Assembly: GCF_000379605.1 (NCBI RefSeq)
Contig: NZ_KB902735.1
Coordinates: forward strand, 1 to 64,000
Length of the DNA stretch: 64,000 nucleotides
Source of the DNA: Rhizobium giardinii bv. giardinii H152
Lineage (GTDB): Bacteria > Pseudomonadota > Alphaproteobacteria > Rhizobiales > Rhizobiaceae
Direction of reading: 5' to 3'
Part shown: in pieces, positions 1 through 8,366 of the stretch
Numbering within the stretch: the first letter of the stretch is position 1
Layout: each line of letters opens with the position of its first letter
Translations under genes and position numbers: made by a program
The notes under the pieces: generated by a model
Seen by the model: only the letters and a program-made list of their open reading frames with translations
The model's database searches: none
Told to the model about the DNA's origin: nothing

Positions 1-188
1 AGCCCGGCTTCGATCTCGCGCAGGCTCGCCGCGCCGGCCAACTGGCCGAACAACAGGGCCTGAAACTGGCTCTTCGTGGGCAGCCGCCGCACACGGTGAT
101 CAGCCTTGTGCTCATCCACGAGCCGGTCGAAGACCTGCCACGGAATATGCTGTTGAACCTGATGAAAGACGCTATTCTGATGGGGCAT
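1..188 (-). CDS. IS4-family transposase, N-terminal part (truncated by window edge)
   Basis: The reverse strand reads from an ATG at 188 to the window edge and starts MPHQNSVFHQVQQHIPWQVF, followed by DRLVDEH and a segment reading LPTKSQFQALLFGQLAGA, then ASLREIE. This is the typical N-terminal (DUF4372-like) region of IS4-family DDE transposases. The catalytic part lies outside the window, so I cannot tell whether the gene is intact. GGAG lies eight bases before the start. The start codon sits inside a long inverted repeat (see separate entry). Confidence 0.85.
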   Translation of the reverse strand, partial: MPHQNSVFHQVQQHIPWQVFDRLVDEHKADHRVRRLPTKSQFQALLFGQLAGAASLREIEAG

Positions 189-257
189 GACATTGATCTC
201 CAATTCGTGTCCAGAACGCCGCGAAACGTCTGAAAACGAGTAGAATCAATGTCATGC
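185..257 (-). promoter_or_regulatory. Inverted repeat covering the transposase start codon
   Basis: GCATGACATTGAT (185-197) and ATCAATGTCATGC (245-257) are perfect 13-base complements separated by 47 bases. In an RNA reading into the transposase from outside, the second-transcribed arm carries the ATG start and would be paired. The Shine-Dalgarno GGAG lies just inside the loop. Sequestering the start in read-through transcripts is a known protective device of some insertion sequences; that role here is inferred. Confidence 0.5.
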
Positions 258-337
258 ACCGTGTCTAGAAATTTAAACCGGACAGCAGTGGGTCAAGCCC
301 GAGGATGACGGAGGTGGGGCAACTCGAGAATGCGCCC

Positions 338-1033
338 TTACGCCGTCAGCGATTCCGACCATTCCGACAAGGCGGCGATGACGCCGGGCAGGGCGCTCAT
401 GCGCGAGATCACGGTCTCGGCGCCCGCTTCGGTCAGCTTGTCGGCATGGGACGGATAGGTGTGCGAGGCGCCGGTGAAGCCGACGACGCGCATGCCGGCG
501 GCGATCGCGCCGTGGATGCCGTGGACGGAATCCTCGATCACCAGCACGCGCGACGGATCGATGCCGAACTGCCTGGCGGCGTGCAGGAAGATGTCCGGCT
601 TCGGCTTCACCTTGTCTTCGCCGAGGTCGCGGGCCGAATAGATATGCGTGCCGAAATGATCCTTGATGCCGACCTTGCCGAGCATCAGCGCGAGACGTTT
701 CGATGTCGAGTTGGAGCAGATGCAGTGCGGCAGAGTGAGCTGCGCCAGCACCGGCTTGACGCCGTCGATGATCTTGACGTCACTTGCCAGCCGCTTGTCG
801 AGGATGGCTTCGTTCTTGGTGATGAGCTGGGCCGAAAGCGGAATGTCGGCTTCCTTCTCGATGGCAAGAAGCGTGTTGTGCCAGGTCATGCCGGCAAAAC
901 GCTCGGCCATTTCCTCGGTGCTGATCGGATAACCGGCCTCGGTCAGCAGTTCGGCCTCGACCTCGCTGGCGATAATTTCCGAATCGACCAGAACGCCGTC
1001 GCAGTCGAAGATGATGAGATCAATGCTGGTCAT
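338..1033 (-). CDS. HAD-superfamily (subfamily IA) phosphatase
   Basis: A 231-residue cytoplasmic hydrolase. The start at 1033 gives MTSIDLIIFDCDGVLVDSE, the HAD motif I with nucleophile Asp10 and general acid Asp12 right at the N terminus; the open frame further upstream has no such support and AAGGA precedes this ATG. Motif II (CSNSTS), the motif III lysine region (KVKPKPDIF) and motif IV (VIEDSVHG) follow in order. A helical cap lies between motifs I and II. The best guess is a beta-phosphoglucomutase/YieH-like sugar-phosphate phosphatase; the substrate is unknown. It is monocistronic. Confidence 0.88.
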   Translation of the reverse strand: MTSIDLIIFDCDGVLVDSEIIASEVEAELLTEAGYPISTEEMAERFAGMTWHNTLLAIEKEADIPLSAQLITKNEAILDKRLASDVKIIDGVKPVLAQLTLPHCICSNSTSKRLALMLGKVGIKDHFGTHIYSARDLGEDKVKPKPDIFLHAARQFGIDPSRVLVIEDSVHGIHGAIAAGMRVVGFTGASHTYPSHADKLTEAGAETVISRMSALPGVIAALSEWSESLTA

Positions 1034-1262
1034 GTCGGGGAATCCTTGGAGGAAAAGCCAGATCCTTGGAACGAAGGGGGCGATGTACACGAAGCGCCTC
1101 AAAAGCTCAACCACGCGCGGCGGGAAGCTGCCATGCAGGAAGGGCAAGGTCGGCCGCTGTGTGGCGCGCGAGACGGCGGAAACCGAAGTTGTTGCGTCCA
1201 ACGTATATGCGCGCTAGGTAAAACACGCTTCGGCACCCGTTCCCTCCGGCATAAAGGCCGCC

Positions 1263-1694
1263 ATGACCGTCCGCCTGCGCCCGCACCATCTGCTCTGCAT
1301 GCTGACCTTCGTCGGCAAGGGATATACGGCTGCTTTCACCGAAAACTACATCCGCATCGCCGCCCGCCTGTCCGAGGGCGAGGACATTCTCGTGGTGGAC
1401 GGTCCGGACGATGTCTGCGCGCCGATGCTCGGCGAGATCGACCATCACTGTCTGTGCGACAGCGTCACGGAGCGGGATATGAAGGCGAGCGGAGCGGTCG
1501 AGGCTTTGCTCAAGGTGCCCGTCGCTCCGGGAGCTTCTATCCTCCCGGACAATGATTTTCTCGCCAGGATGCGCGAGGCTTTCCACGCGGGCTCCATCCG
1601 CGAGGGATGCCAGCGTTGCGAATGGTCGCCGCTCTGTACCGGCATCGCCGCTTCGGGCTTCGAGGGCGCGCTGGTCGTCTCGCCCGCTTGCTGA
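1263..1694 (+). CDS. DUF1284 domain protein
   Basis: A 143-residue protein that opens with MTVRLRPHHLLCMLTFVGKG, the RLRPHHLLC signature of DUF1284. It has several conserved Cys and His residues: CAPML, HHCLCD near residue 61, and a C-terminal CQRCEWSPLC cluster that resembles an iron-sulfur or zinc site. No catalytic role is established for the family. AAGG lies upstream of the ATG. The stop codon abuts the stop of the convergent ArsR gene with no spacer. Confidence 0.85.
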   Translation: MTVRLRPHHLLCMLTFVGKGYTAAFTENYIRIAARLSEGEDILVVDGPDDVCAPMLGEIDHHCLCDSVTERDMKASGAVEALLKVPVAPGASILPDNDFLARMREAFHAGSIREGCQRCEWSPLCTGIAASGFEGALVVSPAC

Positions 1695-2381
1695 TCAGGC
1701 GGGCAGGGGAAAGAGTTTCGCGAACTCCTTTTCGCCGGTGCCGGTGAAGCGCACGGCCCGGCTGTCGGTCTCGCGCCTGGCCCAGCCCTTGTCGAGAAAC
1801 AGCGTCAGCAGCGCCTGGCCGAGCGAGCCCGCCAGATGCGAACGGCGCTCGCTCCAGTCGAGGCAGGTGCGGCAGACCGGGCGCCGCGATCTGGTCAGCG
1901 CCGAAAGGTCGATGCCGAGCGCCGTCATTTTTTCCGCGCCGGTGTCTGTCAGCGACAGGTCGTCACCCGCACCGGTAATCACCTCTTCGGCGACAAGGCT
2001 GTCGAGCATGCGCACGCCGTAATCGCCGGCGAGATGATTGTAGCAGACGCGGGCCTTGCGCAGCGCCGGGTCCTTGGGGCCGGTGCGGTGGCGGGTGAAG
2101 CCGCGATGGGCGGCAAACCCCATCAGGCTTTCGAGCAAAAGGCCGACATCGTCGTCGGCGAGGGCGAAATAGCGGTGGCGGCCCTGCTTGCGCTGGCTGA
2201 TCAGACCGCCGGCTTCCAGTTTCGACAGATGCGAACTGGCGGTCTGCAACGTGATCCCCGCCGTTCCGGCAAGCTCGGTCGCCGTCAACGCCTTGCCGCC
2301 CATCAGTGCGGTCAGCATGTTGGCGCGCGCCGGGTCGCCGATCAGTGCTCCGATCTGGGCTATGTCTGGTCCTTCTTTCAT
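1695..2381 (-). CDS. ArsR-family winged-helix regulator with C-terminal extension
   Basis: A 228-residue transcription factor. Residues 1-85 form an ArsR-type winged helix (IGDPARANMLTAL, then the recognition helix TLQTASSHLSKLEAGGLI and the wing QGRHRYFAL). The rest is a conserved extension of roughly 140 residues with a CRTCLDWSERR motif, about twice the length of a minimal ArsR protein. It is divergent from the NIPSNAP/ABM pair, and an 8-bp inverted repeat overlaps its own 5' end, so autorepression and control of that pair are likely. The signal is unknown; the C-x2-C pair could sense metal or redox state. Confidence 0.88.
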   Translation of the reverse strand: MKEGPDIAQIGALIGDPARANMLTALMGGKALTATELAGTAGITLQTASSHLSKLEAGGLISQRKQGRHRYFALADDDVGLLLESLMGFAAHRGFTRHRTGPKDPALRKARVCYNHLAGDYGVRMLDSLVAEEVITGAGDDLSLTDTGAEKMTALGIDLSALTRSRRPVCRTCLDWSERRSHLAGSLGQALLTLFLDKGWARRETDSRAVRFTGTGEKEFAKLFPLPA

Positions 2382-2384
2382 ACT

Positions 2385-2406
2385 TCGATGCTAACCGAAG
2401 CATCGA
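2385..2406. promoter_or_regulatory. Probable ArsR operator
   Basis: TCGATGCT (2385-2392) and AGCATCGA (2399-2406) form a perfect 8-bp inverted repeat with a 6-base spacer, four bases upstream of the arsR-type start and about 50 bases before the divergent NIPSNAP start. This is the usual place and architecture for a winged-helix repressor site. Binding is inferred. Confidence 0.6.
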
Positions 2407-2454
2407 GCGCATTCAAGCTGGCAAAAGAGGATCATCGAAACCGAGGAGACCCCG

Positions 2455-2784
2455 ATGATCACCTGCTTCATCCGCTATGAAATCGATCCGTTCAAGCGCG
2501 AGGAGTTCGCCGCCTATGCCCGCAACTGGGGCCAGGCGATCCCGCGCAGCGGCGCCGACCTGATCGGCTATTTCGGCCCGCACGAAGGCTCGGCCACCAC
2601 CGCCTACGGCGTCTACAATATCGAGAGCCTTGCCGCCTACGAAGCCTATCGCGCCAGGCTTGCCGCCGATCCACTGGGAGCTGAAAACTATCAGTTGGCG
2701 AGGAGAGAGCGGTTCATCCTCAAGGAGGACCGGATCTTCCTGAAAAACGTTTCGCTGCCGCATGCCAAGGGGATTTCGTCGTGA
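2455..2784 (+). CDS. NIPSNAP-family protein
   Basis: A 109-residue dimeric alpha/beta-barrel protein. MITCFIRYEIDPFKREEFAA at the start and the central LIGYFGPHEGS and YGVYNIESLAAYEAYRARL segments fit the NIPSNAP family, which shares the ferredoxin-like fold of ABM-type monooxygenases. Its reaction is not known. It begins 73 bases from the divergent ArsR gene, has GAGGAG before the ATG, and its stop overlaps the GTG start of the next gene, so the two are translationally coupled. Confidence 0.85.
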   Translation: MITCFIRYEIDPFKREEFAAYARNWGQAIPRSGADLIGYFGPHEGSATTAYGVYNIESLAAYEAYRARLAADPLGAENYQLARRERFILKEDRIFLKNVSLPHAKGISS

Positions 2785-3143
2785 TCGCCGTGATCTTCGA
2801 GGTCCAGCCGGCCGATGACCGGCGCAGCGCCTATCTCGATCTTGCCGCGCAGTTGCATGCGCGTCTCGAAAAGATCGACGGCTTCCTGTCGATCGAGCGG
2901 TTCGAGAGCCTGAAGATGCCGGGCAAGATCCTGTCCCTGTCCTTCTGGCGCGACGAGGAGGCGATCGTGACCTGGCGCAACGGCCCGGAGCATCGGGCAG
3001 CCCAGTATGCGGGCCGCAATGGCACCTTCGCCGACTACCGCCTGCGCATCGCGAGCGTCATCCGTGACTACGGAATGACGGAGCGAGACGAGGCGCCGGA
3101 AGACAGCAGGGTGTTCCATGCGGGTGCGAGACATACGCCGTAG
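2781..3143 (+). CDS. Antibiotic biosynthesis monooxygenase (ABM) domain protein
   Basis: A 120-residue protein starting with GTG inside the stop of the NIPSNAP gene (GTGA overlap). MIAVIFEVQPADDRRSAYLD, then LEKIDGFLSIERFES, LSLSFWRDEEAIVTWR and HRAAQYAGR match the ABM/heme-degrading-monooxygenase-like dimeric barrel. Small enzymes of this type act on quinones or phenols, or break down heme; the substrate cannot be told here. It probably shares the promoter controlled by the divergent ArsR protein. Confidence 0.85.
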   Translation: MIAVIFEVQPADDRRSAYLDLAAQLHARLEKIDGFLSIERFESLKMPGKILSLSFWRDEEAIVTWRNGPEHRAAQYAGRNGTFADYRLRIASVIRDYGMTERDEAPEDSRVFHAGARHTP

Positions 3144-3321
3144 AAGGCGAGGCATCCATGCCATCAAGGAGGGCAAAGCACGCACAGCTCGTCTCGGTTG
3201 TACGACGGGACTGTTGAATGGCGTCGTCGTTCCAAGGACCACCTCAAGGCCCTTGCCCGGTAAGCGCTTCTCTCCATCTCCCCGTGCCATTTCGCGAATT
3301 CCGCGTCCGCCTTCAGTATTT

Positions 3322-3342
3322 GGTAACCAAGTTCGGTAACCA
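3322..3342. promoter_or_regulatory. Direct repeat upstream of ccrM
   Basis: GGTAACCA occurs at 3322-3329 and again at 3335-3342, a 13-base period, 46 bases before the ccrM ATG. It may be a regulator site or part of the promoter. I do not recognise a CtrA site (TTAA-N7-TTAA) in the 245-base gap. Confidence 0.3.
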
Positions 3343-3345
3343 TAA

Positions 3346-4518
<1,173 letters not shown>

Positions 4519-4550
4519 ACAGATTGCAGGGCCACCCGAAAGCATTCCTG

Positions 4551-4586
4551 ACGCCGCGCTATCCGCAAGGAGGCGCGGCGTTTGCA
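4551..4586 (+). terminator. Hairpin terminator after ccrM
   Basis: ACGCCGCGC (4551-4559) pairs with GCGCGGCGT (4573-4581), followed by a weak T-rich stretch. It lies 33 bases after the ccrM stop. Confidence 0.6.
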
Positions 4587-4639
4587 TCTACATCGACGTC
4601 CGGCAGGACAATCCGTAGCCGAAAACTCTCGCTGATTGC

Positions 4640-4861
4640 ATGGCCTTTAGAACAATTTAACCATCCCGCGGATACTTTGAGGGCAGCCAAGACGACCGCG
4701 TGATCAACCACGCGAGACGCGCGGGGAAACCCGCAAATTGGCCGGCAGGACGGTGCTCAGGCTGCCCTGTTCCAGAGATAGTTTTCGTCCGGTTTCGTAC
4801 CTTCAGTCCCGGAGGAAGACTTACACGCCCAGGATCCGCAAGGCTCCTGGGCGTTTCTGTT
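4640..4861 (+). ncRNA. Candidate small RNA between ccrM and the RTX gene
   Basis: This gap lies between the ccrM hairpin and a second strong plus-strand terminator at 4825-4861, and no plausible ORF fills it. It has several local hairpins: CGCGTG/CACGCG (4697-4714), GCGGG-GAAA-CCCGC with a GNRA-type loop (4721-4734), and a GGCAG/CTGCC pair near 4742-4765. A separate terminated and structured stretch suggests a small RNA, but a long ccrM 3' tail is possible. The 5' end is only a guess and I recognised no known family. Confidence 0.35.
4825..4861 (+). terminator. Rho-independent terminator, plus strand
   Basis: CGCCCAGGA (4826-4834) and TCCTGGGCG (4845-4853) form a 9-bp stem, extended by an A-T pair, with a 10-base loop and a T-rich tail (TTTCTGTTT). 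It would end the candidate small RNA or the ccrM transcript. Confidence 0.75.
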
Positions 4862-4875
4862 TGCGAGGTTCTCGC

Positions 4876-4905
4876 CCAAACAAAAAGGGCTCCGCGATGG
4901 AGCCC
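4876..4905 (-). terminator. Rho-independent terminator of the RTX gene
   Basis: Read on the minus strand, GGGCTCC, a 5-base loop and GGAGCCC (positions 4905 to 4887) are followed by TTTTTGTTT. It lies about 30 bases downstream of the RTX gene stop. Confidence 0.85.
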
Positions 4906-4933
4906 TTCGATACGTGGAAAGATAGTCGCCGGC

Positions 4934-5971
4934 TTAGACGAAAAAGTCGTCCGCAAACATCTTGGTGATGTTGCTCACCTTGATCTGGAAGTCGGCAACG
5001 CGGTCGCCGTCGGTATCGCCGGAGATGGCGCCGCTAATGAACCGCAACTCGCCGGCATCGCCGTGGAACCTCAGGCCGCCGATAAAGGTGAAACTCTGGT
5101 TGCCGCCGATCAATTCGTTGGCGTCGATGGTCGAAAGATCGACGATGTCCAGTTCGGAGCGGTGGAAGTCGGTGATGATATCGCGCCTGGTGCCGACGAC
5201 CGATTCGGCGATCGAATTGAAGTCGAACGTATCCTCGCCGGTGCCGCCGGTCAGGAAGTCGAAGCCCGTGCCGCCGACGAGGAGATCGTCGCCAGAATCG
5301 CCCTCGAGGTCGTCGTCACCGGAGCCGCCATAGAGATCGTCGTTTCCGCCGAGACCTTCGAGGAGATCGTCGTCGCCAAGGCCCTTGAGCACGTTGCGGC
5401 CGGAACTGCCGGCGATATCGTCGTCGCCATAATTCGTGCCGATCGCGTTCTCGATGCTGATCAGGTCCTCGACATGGCCACTGCCGGTCGTCGCCTCCTG
5501 TCCGCCGAGGTCGATCGTCACGCCCTTGCCGCGCTGGGAGCTATATTCGTCCTGCAACTGGTAGCTGATCGTATCGGTGCCGCTGCCGCCGTTGAAATAG
5601 TTGTCGAAGCCGACCGACTTGAAGGTGTCGTTGCCGGAATCTCCGTAATAGTCGCTCTCTTCGGTATCGACGACGAACTTGTCGTTGCCAGCGCCGCCTT
5701 CGACAATGTCGTGGTCGCTCGCATCGCCTGCACGGATGTCGGCGACATAGAGGTCGTTGCCGTCGCCGAGAAAGATGTCGTTGCCGCCTTCGAAGTAGTT
5801 CAGCACGTAGTCGTGGCCGGTTCCTGCGTCCACATAGTTGAAGCCGCCCAGGTCGTCGGTGCGATTGAGGTAGATATCGTCGTCGCCGCCACGACCGTAG
5901 ATGGTAACATCGACCTTGCTGTTCTGCTGGATGATATCATCGCCGCTTGTGCCGTATATCGTCGTTGCCAT
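4934..5971 (-). CDS. RTX calcium-binding exoprotein (type I secretion substrate)
   Basis: A 345-residue acidic protein without an N-terminal signal peptide. It carries hemolysin-type nonapeptide repeats, GGxGxDxLx-like, at about residues 90-125 and densely at 200-250 (for example LKGLGDDDLLEGLGGNDDLY). These fold into calcium-loaded parallel beta rolls outside the cell. The C terminus ends ADDFFV, an acidic-then-hydrophobic tail typical of type I secretion signals. The ATG at 5971 has AGGAAGG nine bases upstream; a GTG at 5995 is the alternative. No exporter genes lie in the window. The role is unknown: no protease or lyase motif was seen. Confidence 0.9.
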   Translation of the reverse strand: MATTIYGTSGDDIIQQNSKVDVTIYGRGGDDDIYLNRTDDLGGFNYVDAGTGHDYVLNYFEGGNDIFLGDGNDLYVADIRAGDASDHDIVEGGAGNDKFVVDTEESDYYGDSGNDTFKSVGFDNYFNGGSGTDTISYQLQDEYSSQRGKGVTIDLGGQEATTGSGHVEDLISIENAIGTNYGDDDIAGSSGRNVLKGLGDDDLLEGLGGNDDLYGGSGDDDLEGDSGDDLLVGGTGFDFLTGGTGEDTFDFNSIAESVVGTRRDIITDFHRSELDIVDLSTIDANELIGGNQSFTFIGGLRFHGDAGELRFISGAISGDTDGDRVADFQIKVSNITKMFADDFFV

Positions 5972-6087
5972 GATGCTATGCCTTCCTGTTAACACTCTGA
6001 ATTCTGAAGCAGATCATGCGACTGATAAGGTGAATGATAGCTGAACCAATTACGGCGATTTGGTGATATGAAAAAGGGCTTTTGGTG

Positions 6088-6456
6088 TCAGCGGTCGGTC
6101 ACGTCGACGCTGACGATCCTGCCGTCATGGTCGAAGGTCACGATCTCTTCGCCCTCTCGCCGAAGTTGTTTTCCAGTCAGCCTGCTCGTGGCGGTCAGGT
6201 GCCAGATCGACCGGGCCGAAACGGCTGACAGCGGTTCGATCAGGCTGTCTTGCGCGATCTGGTCGGGATATTCGCCGAAATAGCGCCGGAACGCCGCCAT
6301 GATCTCGGCGCGGCCCCTGAGGCCGCCGATCTTGCCGGAGGAATAGGTCGCTTCCTCCGTGAAGAAAGCCTCGATCGCGGCGAAATCGAGCATGCTGATG
6401 GCGGCGTGAAACCGCCTCATCAGCGCGACGGGATCAAGGGCAGGCCTGGCATCCAT
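6088..6456 (-). CDS. SnoaL-like / NTF2-fold protein
   Basis: A 122-residue protein in the NTF2-like cone fold: MRRFHAAISMLDFAAIEAFF, then an aromatic ATYSSGKIGGLRGRAEI stretch, FRRYFGEYP and a final strand EIVTFDHDGRIVSVDV. Such proteins are small isomerases, hydrolases or ligand binders; the ligand is unknown. The ATG at 6456 lies two bases after the stop of the upstream HAD gene, so it is cotranscribed with mutY and the HAD phosphatase. Confidence 0.85.
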   Translation of the reverse strand: MDARPALDPVALMRRFHAAISMLDFAAIEAFFTEEATYSSGKIGGLRGRAEIMAAFRRYFGEYPDQIAQDSLIEPLSAVSARSIWHLTATSRLTGKQLRREGEEIVTFDHDGRIVSVDVTDR

Positions 6457-6458
6457 TT

Positions 6459-7076
6459 TCACACATTGACCCCGTAGGCCAGAAGGTCGGCCTTCAACGT
6501 CTGCGGGTCGGTGAACAGCACGGCATGCCACCCCGCCGCCCGCGCGCCTTCGACATTGACCATGTTGTCGTCGATGAACAGCGTTGCGGAAGGATCAAGG
6601 CCGAAGGCCTCGGCATGCGTCTGGTAGATCGCCACGTCCGGCTTGATCAGCCCCGCCTCCGCCGAAACCGTGACTCCGCGCGGCAGGGTCAAAAACGGAT
6701 AGAGCTTCTGCGCCTCCTTGAAGGTGTCGGAGGCGAAATTGGTCAGGAGCGTCACGTCGTAGCCCTTGGCGATCAGGCATTCCATGATCGAGACGCATTC
6801 GACATAGGCATGCGGCACCATCTCGTGCCAGTGCTTGCGGAAGGCGCGGATGCTTTCCTCATGCGTAGGATGCTCGGCGATCAGCTGGTCTTCCGCCTCG
6901 CGCCAGTCGCGGCCGCGGTCCTGCTCGATGTTCCAGTCATGGGTGCAGACATTGGCGAAGAACCATTTGCGCTCCGCCTCGTCCGGAATGATCCGGCTGA
7001 ACGGAATATCGGGATCGTAATGGATCAGCACCTTGCCGATATCGAAAACGATGTGGCGGATCTCGACGCTGCTCAT
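6459..7076 (-). CDS. HAD-superfamily hydrolase (YihX/HAD-IA type)
   Basis: A 205-residue phosphatase. It begins MSSVEIRHIVFDIGKVLIHY, with nucleophile Asp12 and a Gly at the +2 position, as in the YihX-like branch, where FDLGNV is usual. Motif II is LLTNFASDT, the lysine is in EAGLIKPDVAIY and the distal acidic motif is LFIDDNMVNVEGA. The start overlaps the mutY stop by one base (TGATG), so it is translationally coupled to mutY. The open frame upstream of 7076 only repeats the mutY region in another frame. Confidence 0.9.
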   Translation of the reverse strand: MSSVEIRHIVFDIGKVLIHYDPDIPFSRIIPDEAERKWFFANVCTHDWNIEQDRGRDWREAEDQLIAEHPTHEESIRAFRKHWHEMVPHAYVECVSIMECLIAKGYDVTLLTNFASDTFKEAQKLYPFLTLPRGVTVSAEAGLIKPDVAIYQTHAEAFGLDPSATLFIDDNMVNVEGARAAGWHAVLFTDPQTLKADLLAYGVNV

Positions 7077-8194
7077 CAGGTGTTCCTCGGTTCCCGGGTT
7101 CGATCGCGCTTGCCGCGAAAGGCATGCGGTATAGCCTGGGCGATTGCTTTTTTCATGACGGTCGGCAGCGCCTGCTCCTCCAGCGAGGCAAGCGGCTCCC
7201 ACCAGCCGTTTCCGCTTTTGTTCCGGTTGGCGACATTCGCGCGATAGACCGACAAGCGCAATTCAAAATGCGTAAAAACATGCGTGATCGTGCCGCAGGG
7301 TTCCCAGCCGGCAGCAAAAGGCTGCGCCTCGACCGAGGTTTCGCCGTCAATTCGCGCTGTCCAGGCTGTGCCCGGCACCTCGGTCATGCCGCCCAGCAGG
7401 CCGGTTTCGACGCGTTTGCGCAGATAGACCGCGCCTTCCGGACAACTGGCGACGAAGGCAGCACCGACACGCAGCGGCTTGTCCTTCCTGGCCGCCTTGC
7501 GCGGAAAGGTCTCCGGATCGGCGGTCTTCAGCGCCGTACAGATATCGTTGAAGGGGCAGAGCGCGCAGGCCGGCCGTTTCGGCGTGCAGATCGTCGCGCC
7601 GAGGTCCATCATGCCTTGCGCGAAATCGCCCGGCCTGTCCGCCGGTGTCATCTTGGCCACCAGCGCCCGCATTTGCGGCTTGGCAGTCGGCAGCGGCGTG
7701 TCGATCGCATGCAGCCGCGAAACCACCCGCTCGACATTGCCGTCGAGCACGGCGCTCTGGCGGTTGAAGGCGATGGCCGCAACGGCCGCCGCCGTATAGT
7801 CGCCGATCCCCGGCAGCGCCTTAAGGCCCTCCTCGGTATCCGGAAAAACGCCTTGGTGATTGCCGGCGACCGCCTCGGCGCATTTCTTCAGGTTGCGCGC
7901 CCGGGCGTAATAGCCAAGCCCCGCCCAGGCTTTCATCACCTCTTCCGTGTCCGCCGCCGCAAGGTCCGTAACCTTGGGCCAGAGGGACAGGAACCTGTGG
8001 AAATAGGGTTTGACCGCCTGCACGGTGGTCTGCTGCAGCATCACTTCCGACAGCCAGACGTGATAGGGATCGGCGACCACGCCATCCCTTGCCATCGGCG
8101 GCGAGACCCGCCAGGGCAGGTCGCGGTGGTGCCGGTCGTACCAGGCAAGAAGCCGGTTGGCCGCATCGGCCGCTTTGAATGTCTGCTGCATCAT
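7076..8194 (-). CDS. mutY: A/G-specific adenine DNA glycosylase
   Basis: A 372-residue base-excision repair enzyme that removes adenine mispaired with 8-oxoguanine. It has a helix-hairpin-helix (LPGIGDYTAAAV, 127-138), catalytic Glu50 (SEVMLQQT) and Asp151 (LDGNVERV), and a [4Fe-4S] cluster at C203-x6-C210-x2-C213-x5-C219. A C-terminal MutT-like domain that recognises 8-oxoG spans about 240-360. It is first in an operon with the HAD phosphatase and SnoaL-like gene and divergent from the DciA-like gene. An in-frame second ATG follows immediately. Confidence 0.97.
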   Translation of the reverse strand: MMQQTFKAADAANRLLAWYDRHHRDLPWRVSPPMARDGVVADPYHVWLSEVMLQQTTVQAVKPYFHRFLSLWPKVTDLAAADTEEVMKAWAGLGYYARARNLKKCAEAVAGNHQGVFPDTEEGLKALPGIGDYTAAAVAAIAFNRQSAVLDGNVERVVSRLHAIDTPLPTAKPQMRALVAKMTPADRPGDFAQGMMDLGATICTPKRPACALCPFNDICTALKTADPETFPRKAARKDKPLRVGAAFVASCPEGAVYLRKRVETGLLGGMTEVPGTAWTARIDGETSVEAQPFAAGWEPCGTITHVFTHFELRLSVYRANVANRNKSGNGWWEPLASLEEQALPTVMKKAIAQAIPHAFRGKRDRTREPRNT

Positions 8195-8366
8195 TTGCCG
8201 GAAGATTGGCTAAACAGCTATTCGTAATACCTGTTTAGATTCCCTTGTTTTTCGCAGGTTCTGATCGCAAAACCGTGGGACACTTTTGCGGAACCTGCTT
8301 CGCGCCTATACTTGGAGAAGTGTTCGCCATCCTTCAAGGCGAAATCGAGAATCGAAAGCCGTTCTG

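Larger units (their letters stand above)
1..257. mobile_element. End of an IS4-type insertion sequence
   Basis: The transposase start and about 70 bases of leader lie here. The outer border could not be fixed: no terminal inverted repeat or target duplication can be checked because the other end is outside the window. The 257 limit is only the outer arm of an internal inverted repeat, so the true border may lie somewhat further right (up to about 300). Confidence 0.5.
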
